Shown here: piece after piece, positions 25,331-37,556 of the stretch | Layout of the letters: each line of letters starts with the position of its first letter | How positions within the stretch are numbered: the first letter of the stretch is position 1 | Translations under genes and position numbers: made by a program | The notes under the pieces: generated by a model | What the model was told of the DNA's origin: nothing | What the model saw: only the letters and a program-made list of their open reading frames with translations | Database searches by the model: none | Assembly (NCBI GenBank): GCA_018806985.1 | Contig: JADANN010000468.1 | Span: forward strand, 2,801,072-2,865,071 | Reading direction: 5' to 3' | Length of the DNA: 64,000 bases | Origin: Angiostrongylus vasorum | Lineage: Eukaryota > Nematoda > Chromadorea > Rhabditida > Metastrongylidae

Positions 25331-26810
25331 GACGATTCCGTGCATTTCAGTTCCAGAGGTTTTTAATTTAAGGGAAAAATTTATTAGATGATCACTTTGG
25401 CCAAAGAAATCTTGTTCATAACATCATATCGATGTATTGATTATCAAGTTTCTCCTTTAACACTACGTTAGCACAAAGTTGAGACACAGAGTTCTTACAA
25501 CGGACCAATTTAGATCATCTATCACCAATTTAGTTCCTATCTGGGTTAACCGCTCTATCACTAGTTCGGACTTATCTTAAATCGTAAGCGACAATGTGTA
25601 AGAAAATAAAAGCAAAAAAATGTCCTACAATAGCTTGCGTTCAGCAGAAATGATTTTACTACAACGACGTATCACTTTGTTGTACCAAGAAGCTTCGTAG
25701 ATAGAGACTTGCCTAGAGCTTTAGCGCTATCCATGTGCTCACAAGAGAATCTTCGACCACGTATCATCTCATCTTGAGGAAGGCGATAACAGAAGTCGTG
25801 AAGTTGACCATCAGAATCGCGACAAGCACATTCGGAAGCGACGATCTTAAGTGGGAGGTATTTAACCGTTTAGTGTAGTAAGATATCTGCTTAAACCTCA
25901 AAATTTACATAACCTGATCATTGGAAAGGCAAACGGAGAAGGTCGCTGCATATTGGTTTATGGAGTTCTATTGACTTATCAAATGACTCAAGTGTTTAAA
26001 AAAATGATGCAGGTACGAATAGTCTACGCACGCAAATCACACTGTAAAAATTCTAAACAAGGCGAGATAAGAATGAAAAACGCTGAACTTCAATTTGGAT
26101 CGCTAGAATTTTTTTAAGACCTTAAGATGGACTCAAGAGGCAAAATTATCGTGGTCTTGTTCGGACAACAACTATCTTCGTGATTGTTGGACGCATGCTT
26201 CCCGTTCATTCACAACAAACCGATTTTTCGAAGTTGTTCACGAATTTTTCCTTTTTACTCAACGAATGAGTTAAGTAAAAGTTGAATAGTTTGTCTCGCC
26301 GTTTTGTGCCACGGAATCAAACCCCATCTCTTTCTTTCAATGGTCGCTGCCTACTCTCAGCAAAGAAGATGGTGATGCATTTCAACTAGGTGGACATCAA
26401 CATCACAAATCTTCCATTTTATTGAATACACAAAGTCAAACGCTCAAATTTGAGCGAGTGCCACATGGAACGAAACGCCCACGTCTTTCGAGTGCAATAT
26501 AAGCGCGCATTGATATCGTGGTGTACGGTCCAAAGCATGCAGCAGCGTACACATTGAAATCAATGCGTTGGTCGTGAAAGGATTAAAACACTACAAAAAA
26601 AGAGCACTAACGATTTTTCCAACAATAAACAGTAAGCCTTAAACGGCTAGATTTATGGCATTCTGAACATCACAAATTTACAGGATAGACTCTTTGATTT
26701 ATCCATCCAGAGACATAAATGCTTTCACATTTGCTGTATTTCACTACCCCTATTTCATTGAACCAAACTGCTGCCAATATTTAGAACTATTCTGTAACAT
26801 GTACTTAGCG
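25330..26810. other. No gene recognised; one repeat shared with 52.96 kb
   Basis: No frame with a domain was found. The stretch 26500-26580 (GTACGGTCCAAA, then ACATTGAAATCAATGCG) is repeated in reverse complement at about 52950-53010, and more weakly near 53560. It may be a small DNA-transposon-like repeat. Confidence 0.4.
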
Positions 26811-26819
26811 TATTTCACA

Positions 26820-26945
26820 TCAGAGAATGGGTAATCCAGTGGTAGTGATGATGTTCGTGACAAGTACGGTGCTGGTTAGAGCTAGCACCGGACTCACCAA
26901 GGCTCTCTTCCCTTCAGCATCAGAAAATTAGTACCAAACTTGTTT
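26820..26945 (+). repeat. tRNA-like SINE, partial
   Basis: It begins with AATCCAGTGGTAGTGATG and ends at the GTACCAAACTTGTTTGGG block of the family. The 3' half is missing. Confidence 0.5.
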
Positions 26946-27210
26946 GGGTCCAACGCTCATGGGCGAATCGACTCAACCAGTATTCAACAATATTTCTGAA
27001 AAAGACAACAATCCTCAAGCACCAGCCGAAGCCACACCATCGAAAAGTTTGAGAACCTTGGATGGTGATGGATGCCAAGAAGCGAATCGAATACAAGAAA
27101 TGCTGGAATCCACCCCCGTAGATGTGAGGAAGGATCGCGCAAAAAAAAATAAAAGAAATATTCCTAACCCTTTATGTCTGCCTTATTCATGCTATAACCA
27201 TGACCCATGA
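26944..27210 (+). other. Possible exon, unknown product
   Basis: An 88-codon frame directly after the partial SINE. The sequence is hydrophilic (SEKDNNPQAPAEATPSK, RTLDGDGCQEAN) and looks more like coding sequence than its neighbours. No domain is recognised. It ends at its own stop, with no donor needed. Its apparent start lies in SINE sequence, so the true start would have to be an acceptor near 26960. Confidence 0.25.
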
Positions 27211-27613
27211 TAAGAAATGGATGTGGAAAAACAGTAATTCATCAGTGAAAAATGGGCCTTATATGTTCTGCGTGGTGCATGATGCAGATTTTCTAATAAC
27301 TCCCAATAGTATTTGTTTACCAGAGAAGTTGGAATTGAAGAACTTGATTTAGTTGTAGAAGAAAATTTGCTGTAAGGCCGACGTGTTGTAATAACCTTCC
27401 TAACGTGTTGCTTTTAGGTCTACGTGAAAATTCAAGCCTTCAAAAAAGTAAAGTTTATATCGCTATACAGCAAAAAAACTTGTGTTGTTGAAAAGGTCTC
27501 TAGGATCAACACTCTCTATTCTAATTGATAACGTTCAGTGTCGGCAGAGATATATTTGTTGAAAGGCGCAGCTGGTTTCGAGTATGTATAGCAGAGTAAA
27601 CGACAATTTACCT

Positions 27614-28009
27614 ACTTACTTACTTGGATACTTGAACGGCCCATCCTCACTGGTTATGCGGGCCCCAGTTTAAATTCCATTGTTCGGAGTTTTGCTGGTT
27701 TAGCCATTGCGTTTCTCTGGAGTCCCCACGTCAACCTGGCCAAAGTCTACCCAGGTCATCACCGCCACACGCAGTCGCCACCCTTGTGGATCAGCGGGAG
27801 ATTTGCCGCCATGCGGCTATTTTAATACCAGGGCGGTGGTGGATCCTGGTATTGGTTTACTCTTAGCTGAGCTTCCTTGTGGAAACTCCAGACTCCTTCT
27901 CAGCTTAGGAGACCCAGGAGGATGATTCCCGCGCTGCAATTGGCAGCGCGGCACCCCTGGCACCCAAGAACACCTCCCAGCCACGATGAGGCGGTAAACC
28001 GTTGGGAGG
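27614..28009 (-). repeat. 385-bp SINE-like repeat, copy 3
   Basis: A nearly complete reverse-orientation copy, from the ACTTGGATACTTGAACGG end to the GGTAAACCGTTGGGAGG end. No clear target-site duplication is visible. Confidence 0.7.
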
Positions 28010-28905
28010 AACATCAATTACAGATTGAAAAATTGGAAACCGCAATAGATAAGTGGGATTTTTTAAGCTTTCCGTCGTAGTCACTTTTCTAATGGCAGCG
28101 TATAATCCCAGTGTAATAGTTTAGAAGATCCACTTAAACGATATGCCCGAAATCCATTTCCAAATCCAAATCCGTCCACTTTAATGAGGGGGCAATCGTC
28201 GTTCTATTTTTTCACAACTAGTCTTTTTTTTTGTTCCTTCTTGCTGTTTCTCATGCATTGTATACTGATAGCATAGACTACTAACTTTTCTGGTAAGGAA
28301 TTGAATATTGTTGTCTCTACCCATGTCAATCGGTGACGATATCAACTTCAGCCTTGATCGACTTTTCATAGAGGATGGCAATGAAGAAATTGCGGATGTG
28401 GAGGATAATGGAGAACCTAACTTACTTTGTGGCGAAAGGCTTGACGAAAGTTAATTGGATAGGAAGTTGAAAGTATTTATGTCAACGATGAGTGGATTGG
28501 CAATGTGCAATGCAATGATTTGCAACACCTCTTAGCGGTCTCATTCTAAGATTGTCATTGAGCTGATACGAAATTGTTAGCATTGTTGATTACACGACCA
28601 GTCTAGCCGGGTTATTCTATGGTGTTCATCGATTCGGTTGAGCAAGCAAGAGCGTGATATCTTGGGATAAATCTATTTCACAAATCGATTCATATCTTTA
28701 GACTTCTGGTACAATCCCTCTACCCTATAGAGATAGCTTAAACTAGTATTTGTACATTTTCACTGGCTTCACTAATTACCTAAAGAGCGTGCAGTGAACG
28801 TGAGTAACGAAGAACAAATTTTATGAATACGTAGAGCGCATATGTTCTGTTCATAGATAAATATATGGAAATTGAAGCGGAACAATGCGTTGTTAAACCA
28901 CTCAC

Positions 28906-29099
28906 CTCAGATTTAAACCTTTCGGGCTTCCATTCCCTATTAGACAAACAGTAGACAAAAAAATAGAAGGAATATTGGAATATAGATGAACGTTTGAAAA
29001 GTTCTCGTTCTCATTCGTTTGATGGACATTTCGTACTGAACAGATGCTCATAAATGAGAATACACAAACAAGTGCAATGAAATAGGTAGTGTTCGCCAA
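28906..29099 (-). CDS. Candidate signal-peptide exon of a small secreted protein
   Basis: A minus-strand frame starts at 29099 with MANTTYFIALVCVFSFMSIC, a good signal-peptide pattern (short polar start, hydrophobic core, C near the end). A hydrophilic segment (NVHQTNENENF) follows. It may use an internal intron with donor GTTCAT and acceptor CTAATAG, and it ends at a strong donor (GTGAGT) at 28906. No downstream exon was identified, so a chance frame remains possible. Confidence 0.3.
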
Positions 29100-29679
29100 T
29101 TTTCATGATTAATGATTGCTCAGATGTCTAACGAACAAATGAAAATGAAGAGAACACATCAATAGCGAATGGCGCATAGGCGATGACAGTCCCGATGATG
29201 GTAGGGCTATGAATCGGCTTCGAACAGGTGTTGGAGGAGGGGCCATCAAATCGAAATCGCAGACGAACTGCTAAATAATTCTGTGGTCATCAGAAAAGGC
29301 ATCCACTAAAGAAATGCGCCAAGTTGTTAGTTAGTCTGAGCTATCTATTGTAACCTACTAAATTATAATACGAAGACAGCTAAATTCCAAGACATTCTAA
29401 TCGATCAATCGTAAGCTATTGAGACTCTACATCTCTGGTTGCGTAGAAACGTAGTGGATAGTTCCTACATCAATTTGCAATAAATGATTTTAACATAACA
29501 ATAACAATGACGTTGCGATATGAACAAAACCCGGAACCTCATGTAGGATTCGAATCAACGATTACCGATTGTGCTTCGATTACCGATATCGTACGTTGCC
29601 ATGAAAAAGGAATAGGCAGGCAGTAAATAAAAGTTAACACAGTGTAGTCTTATCAATTTTTTTCGGTTTGTTTAGAACT

Positions 29680-29900
29680 TTCGGCTTAAGCGAGGTTAAT
29701 TTCGACCTTTATTCTGCTAACGTTTAAACGTCTTTATGCTCTCCAGAGCCGGATTGACCCAAGTCGAAGGTTCCCTTTCGTTTCTCCTCACGGTGTGAGT
29801 TTTCGTTGTCACATCAAGTCGAAGCTACTTCAGTGGAGCACCACTCGAATGAAGTAAATTCATTCGACGGTGCACTATTATAGAGGACGATCGTTCAGTG
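29680..29900. repeat. Repeat shared with 3670-3960 and inverted at 30375-30522
   Basis: The CAGTGGAGCACCACTCGAATG block appears in reverse complement at about 30380-30410 (CGAGTGGTGCTGCAATGAAG). The arms form a large imperfect inverted pair with a SINE at 30085-30345 between them. Confidence 0.4.
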
Positions 29901-30084
29901 GTTGTCGACTGATAGTGATTTCTTTTTATGTAAACAATCCACCCTCTAGGAGTATATGGTATAGGAGAGGAGTAGATATATCGAGATAATAATAATTTAC
30001 TAAAGCAACTTTTACTTAACGCTCGACATAATTAACCATAACTCAACCAGAATATTTCTGTAGTACGATTATTTTCTTTTTGAC

Positions 30085-30345
30085 GTGTGGCGCATCTGGC
30101 ACAGTGGTCAGAGGCGCCTTGCAGTGCACATGGGATCCATTCCACGTCCCACGTTCACCAAGGCTTCCAACCCTCCGGGGGTCGGAAAATTAGTACCAAA
30201 CTTGTCTGGAAGGTTAACAGCAGTGGCTCGATACACCGGTAGGCTATCGCGAGTCATTGTGAAGGGTGGAAGATATGCATCCAATCACCTCCGACGTCGA
30301 ATGCATGGCGTATCCCTAAAGGATTGATCAACACCGAGGACTTTA
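30085..30345 (+). repeat. tRNA-like SINE copy
   Basis: It has TGGCACAGTGGTCAGAGG (A-box-like) at the start and GGGATCCATTCC (B-box-like) near 30132. The body follows the consensus to CTAAAGGATTGATCAACACC and a TTTATC tail. This is among the best-preserved copies. Confidence 0.75.
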
Positions 30346-30537
30346 TCATTTTTTATTCTCTTACTTTCCTTTCCACTGATGTCATTTCACTCGAGTGGTG
30401 CTGCAATGAAGAGATTTCGACTCAATGCGACAACGAAGACTCACACTCTGAGTGCGAACGACTGTTAACATCGACTCGGATCAATCGGCTTGTAATAAGA
30501 CGAACACGTCGAAACGTTAGCTGAATACACATTGATA

Positions 30538-30886
30538 ACTCAAAAGACCGACTTTCTATAAACCTCGGCATAGATATACTTGATATACTTATTTATATGA
30601 TCTTACAAACTGATCTTCTTTAGCTGTTGCGAGGTTGGTGTAGGTCTTCGTTGTCGTTGTCGTTGTTGTTGTTGTTGCTGTTGTTCTTGCTGGTCGATGG
30701 CTGACGTCGATCGAATGACGAGCCCCATTCGTACATCACGGCTCTGAGGAAAGCGAAATCGCCGAAACGTCAGCCATCGACAACAAGAACAACAGCAACA
30801 ACAACAGCAACGATAACGACAACGAAGACCTATACCAACCTCCCATCAGCTAGAGAAGATCAGTTTATAAGATCATATAAATGAAT
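30538..30886. mobile_element. Penelope-derived foldback element with 15-bp TSD
   Basis: A 349-bp insertion flanked by perfect 15-bp direct repeats GAATACACATTGATA (30523-30537 and 30887-30901). Its two arms are inverted repeats of about 110 bp (30600-30705 and 30770-30880). One reads TTGTTGTTG and GATGGCTGACG, and the other reads CGTCAGCCATC and AACAACAAC. It starts with the AAAGACCGACTTTC block found at Penelope ends elsewhere. A hammerhead-like motif lies in the middle. The perfect TSD argues for a fairly recent insertion. Confidence 0.8.
30740..30775 (+). ncRNA. Hammerhead-like motif in foldback element
   Basis: The order is GGCU, CUGAGGA, helix II AGCG/CGCC, GAAAC, GUC, AGCC. Helix I (GGCU with AGCC) is perfectly paired, the core is intact, and the helix III strands AC/GU have no loop. 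Helix II has one A-C mismatch. Confidence 0.6.
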
Positions 30887-30999
30887 GAATACACATTGAT
30901 ACCAATATCGTGTAAGCTGAACAATCCAGAAAAACATGTTGACCGATCACGCCAATGTTAAGTCGGAGTCGCTTTTGCAAGCAAATGCTTTCGCTCTGA

Positions 31000-32700
31000 A
31001 TTTGTTCCCGATGTCAATATGGACCAGATAACTCCATCCTAAATTCTTATGCTCCTCGTCAAAAGATGGATAGAGTTAGAACCAGAAGATCGAGATCGAT
31101 GAGCAGAGAGAGCTCAGTACCCATAAAATAGTTTCCTGTTTAATTGTTGCATTTTTTTCTTCTAGAAAAAAACTGCTACCTGATGAACACTTTGCCGTGC
31201 GTAAACTTCACATGCAAGTGGAACACGTTTAATCCCTGGTGGGATGGTGGCCTTTGGGACGATACGAATCCGAAGATCGTCGGGCTCTGGCTTGTTCAAT
31301 GTCGTAATTGTTTTGTACTACTTAATATTATATGAAGGTAGCAATTTCCTCTCAAAACCATAAAAGCCCCTCTAAAGGTTAAATGAGTTTGTTTGTAATC
31401 CTACGAATAAAAACGCACTGTTCCATCCTGTATTCGAATAATTCAGTCACGTCGAGTTCATTCTTCTTCCTTAGATCTGATCGTATGTTCCAGTGGTTTT
31501 CTGCAGCGTAGTACATCTCCGTGCTATAAGAGTAAATTCGTCTCTATTTAGTTAACATGAGCTCATGATTTAATTGAATTTAGAAGACGGAAACTGTGTA
31601 AGTTTATGAGGGATGATGACATCTCATAAAACTATGGGTTTCTGTCCAATTTTTTGTTTAGCTGCTTATATTTTTGTACTATTTGGCAAACCAACATGCT
31701 CTTCAACAAGCGCTAACTGATCTCCCACATTGGTTTTCAAGTGGCATTAATTTGTTTGCTGAATTGTTGTGTTCATTGCAACAATCAGTTTGGTTTTCCT
31801 TTCTGGACTTCTTATTTTATGCAGATCTGACACTGATGAATTCTTTAGGAATTTGGAAGTATTCCGTATTTCAGCAATCAATATAATTAGTTGAGTGCCG
31901 TTGATTCAACTGTTGGTATGATGTGGACAAGCGATGAACAAACAATCCGTTCGTGAAACGAAGATGGAGGTTAAATAAAAGATATGAAAATCAGCAACAC
32001 TTACAGGGATACAATTATACAAGAAAGCAAGCGCCCATTAAACGCAACAGAAAACACACAAGCAAAATGTAATCATATAACGTTAAGCGCTTCAGATAAA
32101 CAACACACATTCACTACTAACGGCAATTTGAACTTCTCTGGATGGACTTCTAATGAGAAAACAAGGTCGAGACGTTCAAGGCTTTTCATCGACCTGAAAT
32201 TCCGGCTACAACTTAGTAACAACAAGATTTGCACAAAAATTTGAAGAAGTCAATTGAACTCGCCTCAAGAGCTCGCCGTTTACAACGTGATAGTTCGTGC
32301 ATGTTTTTCTCACTGTATAACTTCTGAAAACAACACATCAATCAGATCAAACCAGATCATTCTCAGTGATTTACAAGTTGGTACAAAATAGAAAAACATC
32401 CAAACTACTCAGTAAAGCAATCGAAAATGTGTCTGTTTTCCATAGATAGTAATCGAACTAAATGAAATAGCAAATATTCTGCATCTTCACCTCGCAATGT
32501 TTAACTGAAAAACCTAGTAGCCCTTCTAGGAGCTGGCTATCGACAGTACATTTTTGATATGCCACGGACTCGTCTGTAATGTAAACGTCAAGCAACCACA
32601 GCCCATGCTTCGCGACCAGTTCACCTTTGATGTGACAGATTCCTGGAAAGTCCCACCGAAGATAACGATGCACAAAACATTGCAATCGCGATGGTTGCTA
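31000..32700. other. No gene recognised
   Basis: AT-rich sequence with several short frames (for example 31144-31335, 31674-31886 and 31984-32244) that lack domains and splice support. None is called. Confidence 0.5.
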
Positions 32701-32744
32701 TACAGCATACGTTTACTTCCGTACAAAAACCAAAGCGCAACGGT

Positions 32745-32781
32745 AGTTGACGTTTCAGCAGTATCACTTTCTTCAAAGCCT
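32745..32781 (-). ncRNA. Hammerhead-like motif 3' of a Penelope copy
   Basis: Minus-strand order: AGGCU, UUGAAGA, helix II AGUG/UGCU (two G-U pairs), GAAAC, GUC, AACU. It lies about 190 bp downstream, in sense, of the GIY-YIG domain of the 33-kb Penelope copy. The first core base is U instead of C. Confidence 0.5.
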
Positions 32782-32949
32782 GGAACGGTATATTGATATG
32801 CAATTCACTATGCCAAACGTTCCAGTAACACATATAGAAACATAGAAATCTATATGGTAATCACATGATCAACAGCTTCTCGAAAAACCTGTTGTTTTTT
32901 ACGTGTCTTCCAGTGTGAAAGAACAGCCAATCAGAGTCACATGGTCGAT

Positions 32950-34118
32950 GAATGCAACCACACATCAAGCCTGCTCTTCGTTCTAGGAATTTTGGCGTTT
33001 ACCCAAAAAGCATCAGGAAGTTTGCGCGCTGGTGTTTTGGGATCCTGTGCGAGGATAGTGACTTTTATATTAAAAATCGTCTCAGCTATGCTTTTGTATC
33101 CTATGCGACCCTAGTGGGGGTACTTTGTCATGTCTTTAGCTTGCCCATCATAGGTGTTCTTTTTTACAAATACATGAAGATCTTTCTATTTCGCCAATAC
33201 ATCCACCTCCGCAAGTATCACAAGGGATCGGGCATATCGTACCTGAACTCATGACCACCGTCCCTGCCAAAACGGCAAATTACGCAACTTTGTGTTTCAC
33301 ATAGAGGATCATATAGGCGGTTACAAACTAAATGACGACAAAGAGTATCGAGTGGTATTTCTACTATTGCAAACGATTCCTCTACACCTGCTCTTCAAAA
33401 GGATCGTTTTCTACCAACACTTACTTCAACGCTAATAAAGGGCAACACAAACGGGATTTTCTTTAGGCCAAATCATTCTTTTTGGGGCGTCGTTCTCGTG
33501 GGGTTACTATTTCGTGGCCACTGGAAATGGTTATTTGCCGAGCCAAGTCGCGCAATTCCTCTGTTAGTTCCATGTTTCATGGCTGTTTAAAACATGTTTC
33601 TCACAAGCACCCTCTTTGTGTGTAAAGGGTGGAAATTGAGCAAATGAATAAGCATGTTATTGTAACTTGGTTTTCGGTACCATTTTGTTATGCAACCGCT
33701 ACATGATAAGTTAACTTGAACGTTAGGAAATGAAAGCCAATTTTCTTTCGGTTCCTCACTGGTGAATTTAATGTACTCAGACTGCTCGTTGAATAAATCA
33801 AAGCATTTGTCCATCTCATCCTGCGTAGAGACGATGACCAAACATTCAGCGATATATCTGCAGTGGAGTAGCGGACGGAGATCGATAACGGGGGCTTCTA
33901 TTTTAGACATGAACACAATGGCAATACTTGGCTCCAATCGATGTCCCATTGCCAACCCTCTAGTCTGCTCGTAGTATTTCCCTGACCATCTAAAAATCCA
34001 GCAGTCTAGGCACTCTTTTAAGAAAGGTATAAGCTGCACAATTGAAAAGCCCCGCATAGTTATTTCTCCTTCGTGTTCAACAAGAAGTTCAAGAATACCA
34101 TCGGTTACCTTTACGTCG
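32950..34118 (-). pseudogene. Penelope-like retroelement (RT + GIY-YIG)
   Basis: On the minus strand, a 188-codon frame (34153-33587) covers RT core motifs: TRGLAMGHRLEPSIAIVFM, KIEAPVIDLRPLLHCRYIAE (where the catalytic YIDD has become YIAE), and KWYRKPSYNNMLIHLL, then HTKRVLVRNMF. A GIY-YIG domain with frameshifts follows at 33330-32960. Loss of the catalytic aspartates means it is dead. The first dozen codons of the frame are antisense to a separate plus-strand Penelope piece. Confidence 0.8.
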
Positions 34119-34195
34119 TCAGTTAGTTCGTGACCGTCTGTATGACCGAACACAGAATTGCCTGATTTGCTCTCTTGGCAGGGATGGTGACTGCA
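34118..34195 (+). pseudogene. Penelope GIY-YIG start fragment, opposite strand
   Basis: The plus strand reads QLVRDRLYDRTQNCLIC and SLGRDGDC, the segment that precedes GIY-YIG. It abuts the minus-strand Penelope copy, so two pieces are joined head to head. Confidence 0.55.
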
Positions 34196-34209
34196 ATCAG
34201 AGAGCCATC

Positions 34210-37130
34210 TAGTTCAATTTTTTAGCCTTCGCACCATAGGTTTATCATGAACTGAGTCTTCTTCCGATTTATGCGTAATCCGACCTTTTTTACGGTTCGT
34301 TGATCTCGTTGATCATCGTCTCTGCTTCGCTGGTACTTCTTGAGAAGATGACGATGTCGACGAAATGAAGGTTTGATAGCAATTTTCCATCAACATCTAT
34401 GCCTTTCTCATCCAAATTTAGTGAATTCATTATCCCCTGCAGTGCGGCGCTAAACTAAAAAGATTTGACGATACTGGTCGCTCTGTCGAACCCTTTCTGT
34501 TATGGGTAAGAGGTCAACAGAAAAACCGTATTTTCATAGTGCAGTCCAGCTACCAGTCAGATAGAGTTCTTATGTAGGACGGGTCCACTTCTTGGTCGAC
34601 AAGCGCTGATAGGATTGCAATCGTTTCGACATTGTCAAACGATTTTTGATTCGAGAAAGGTTAGGACTAGAGGCAGGTGGTATTCCGGACAAACTTCGAC
34701 AACCCTGGACACAGTTTGGATGTGGTCATGCAGCAAAATCCTGGTCGAAATCCTGCTTGCTCCATTGGTTACGCCTCACCCAATGTCCTTGATATGCGCG
34801 AGAGGGTAATCTTCGTGAAAAAGCTTCTAGAGGACATTCAACAAGCATATCGAATTATAAATACGAAAGATCCCTTCTGTGACCTTTCTTGGGCAGGATG
34901 ACCGCGCGCGGGTGCCCTCCACTGGTCTGGGATTTTTCCCTTTTGGAGGTAGGCTGTCATATGGTTTGCGAGAAGTACATGTAAATTGTGGCTTCTAGCT
35001 CTAAGGAAGACGGTGGTAGTATTATCGGGTCCTGGAGCTGTGCCCCTTTTCATGCTTTCTATCGCAACTCGAACATCACACGGAAGAATCCCGAGTGATT
35101 TTTCACTAGCGGGCATATTAGTGTCCGGGACGGGGACGGAGATTGTGGAACGGAAAGGTTGGTGTAGAACGTTTCCGTTATAGATTCCATTTCATGGCAG
35201 GAAATTTTGACGATCCTATCTTCTGTAACGCTGAGATATTTGCAAAACTCCGGACCGAAGGTGTCTGCTGTGGGCAAGAACGCGCTATTGTCCTTTCCGG
35301 GGAGTAACGCGTTCACCACCACACCATGCGAGTCCTTCGTTTCGCCTGTCTCTCAGCTAGTTCTATCGATCTTTTGCCATCAGCAATCACCCGTCAACAG
35401 GGATTGATCTGGGGAGCCCAAATCAGCATTGAACTCATTTAAGCTGAGACTATAGTCATAATCACAATCTTAACCTTTTTATTTACTGCCTATTCTTTTT
35501 AATCAATATCACATCAGTAGTATAGATGGGCCAACAGATAGAATAAGGTGGTTCTTAAACCTTATCCTGACCCAACTGCTAAAGTTCATACCAACTAAAA
35601 AGGTTAAGATTGTGATTATAACTATAGCCTCAGCTTAGCTTTGTTCAATGCCGGTTTCGGCTCCCCAGATCAATCCCGTTGACGGGTGATTGCTGATGGC
35701 AAAAAGATCGATAGAACTAGCTGAGAAACAGGCGAAACGAAGGACCCACATGGTGTGGTGGTGAACGCATTACTCCCCGGAAAGAATAATAGCGCGTTCG
35801 TTCCCCACCGCAGACACCTGCGGTCCGGAGTTTTGCAAATATCTCAGCATTACAGAAGTTATATTTCTCAACATACCCTGCCGTTAAAAAGAATAGACAG
35901 TAAATAAAAAGGTTAAGATCCTATCTTTGTTCATCAAGGCCGACAGCGGAACATTATAATCACACAAGTACTGACATTTTATCAGACTGTTTCCTTCCTC
36001 TGCTGCTTCCAGTACTTTCTTTTGCTTGTACCGAAATAGGTCTTCCCGCAAAGCTCTTCTGCTGCTGGCATTTATTGCTAGTCGTGTTAAACGTGTTGCA
36101 GTAGGGACCAAGCTTCAGTTTCCTTCTCTTTTCGAGCAACTCCTCAGTAGTAGTGGCGGTGCTATCCGATCTTCTCGCTAGAGGCGAATTCGGCACAGCT
36201 TTTCAGTCCTTCGACAAGCAGCTCATAGTCTTCGGTTGGGTCTTCTTTAATCTGCCAGTCACGTTTGAATAGGGCTTCGTTCAGAATGTTCTCTCGTTGT
36301 ATACAGCTAGACTTTCTCCTCGTGGTCGATTACATGAATTCTTTTCCAGCTTATGGCTGAAATGTCAGAATGTGTTCGATCTCCGCATGAGTCATGCCGT
36401 TAGGAGACTCCTATACCCAACGGCGGCTTTCTTTCTTCTGGAAAAACGAGTTTCCCATGGGAGACGATGCTGCTGACAGCAGTCCTGCGACACGGTTTCC
36501 ATTCTCATTTCTTTTTTCGAATCCAAAATTTCCGATCCTGTATTCGCTCTCGTTGGCCTTTCCTATTTTGGCGTTGAAGTCTTCGAAAACAAATTAATGA
36601 TATGCTTTATCACTGCGGACAACTTCCTCCAACTGATAGTAGAACGTATCTAATTCGCACTCATCATCTGCGTTGGTCGGTGAGTAGCAGTTGATGATTG
36701 TGACCTTCTTCTGACGCTTCAGTTGAAGACGGAGGATGGTTATGCGAGGGGAAAGGATCTCCCATGAGTAGACGTGATGGACAATGGACAGGTGCACGAC
36801 AAAGCCTACGCCGCCGACATTTCGTGATGGGACCTTCTCTCCGCGGACCACAAGGGTCCCGTTGTTTAGTTGACCTATGTCGGTCTTCTTGATTTTTGTT
36901 TCTTGTAATGCGATCACATGAAATTTAATGCGACCTGCGGCTACAAGAAGGGCGTGAAGTTCTGCCTTTTTGGAGTGTTCTGGCATTATATGTGCAGAGT
37001 AGGAAACAATCACCACGGCGTGTTGTGCGTGTGTTCATCAGATCCGGTTCCAATGACGTTCTGCGTAACTCGAGATTTTGTGGCCTCTCACCGGTCGTCT
37101 CACCGCCTGACGTCATAAACGGGAGCGGCT
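34210..37130 (-). pseudogene. RTE retrotransposon interrupted by palindrome (RTE-E)
   Basis: On the minus strand, the endonuclease runs from 37116 ([18 protein letters not shown]) through 37016-36594, which includes [21 protein letters not shown] and [11 protein letters not shown]. Linker blocks lie at 36196-35884 (CRRALREDLFRYKQKKVLEAA-like). RT pieces resume at 35322-34838 (AIESMKRGTAPGPDNTT, then LANHMTAYLQKGKIPDQW). A C-terminal RT tail runs to about 34210 (VGLRINRKKTQFMIN). The endonuclease frame of 140 codons is unusually intact, but the element is split by an insertion at 35469-35919. Confidence 0.75.
35469..35919. repeat. Palindromic insert with 33-bp inverted ends in RTE-E
   Basis: 35469-35502 (CTTAACCTTTTTATTTACTG...) and 35886-35919 are near-perfect reverse complements. 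Inside, 35598-35860 is the reverse complement of the flanking 35290-35470. The arm sequence recurs at 2462-2890 and 725-1015, so the unit has moved or been copied more than once. Confidence 0.6.
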
Positions 37131-37339
37131 AGTGTGCGTGGTACTGAGGCTGGTCTATTGCTGGTTGTGCAACTTGATCCTCCCTAGAGTCCTGAACTAA
37201 CCTTGCAAAGGCGTATCCTGCTCTTCACCACGATGTGGATCCGAGTGAGCTATGTTCTCGGCAACGAATCCTTCCTCCTCGGTCTTCCTACTAGCATAGT
37301 CTAGTCTATTAGTTTTCCTACGACCTACTTTCTACTACT

Positions 37340-37480
37340 ATCCTCGTACAGGATGCCTAAACACCAACGCGCAAACTTCTTGGGGCTTTTTGGATAAATG
37401 CCAAAAAATCCTACCATGAATAGGAGGAGAAATGCCTAGTGGTCACACGCGATCTCGCCCCGTACCTTCGCATCCATTTT
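37340..37480 (+). pseudogene. Penelope GIY-YIG C-terminal fragment
   Basis: The plus strand reads RKLLGAFWINAKKSYH and EEKCLVVTRDLAPYLR, the end of the GIY-YIG domain. Upstream parts are absent. Confidence 0.6.
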
Positions 37481-37556
37481 TGACATGGGGTGGTGCAGTC
37501 ACTAACCATATGCGACTCTGATCAGCAGTTCTTCCTCAATGGAAGGCACGTGAAAG

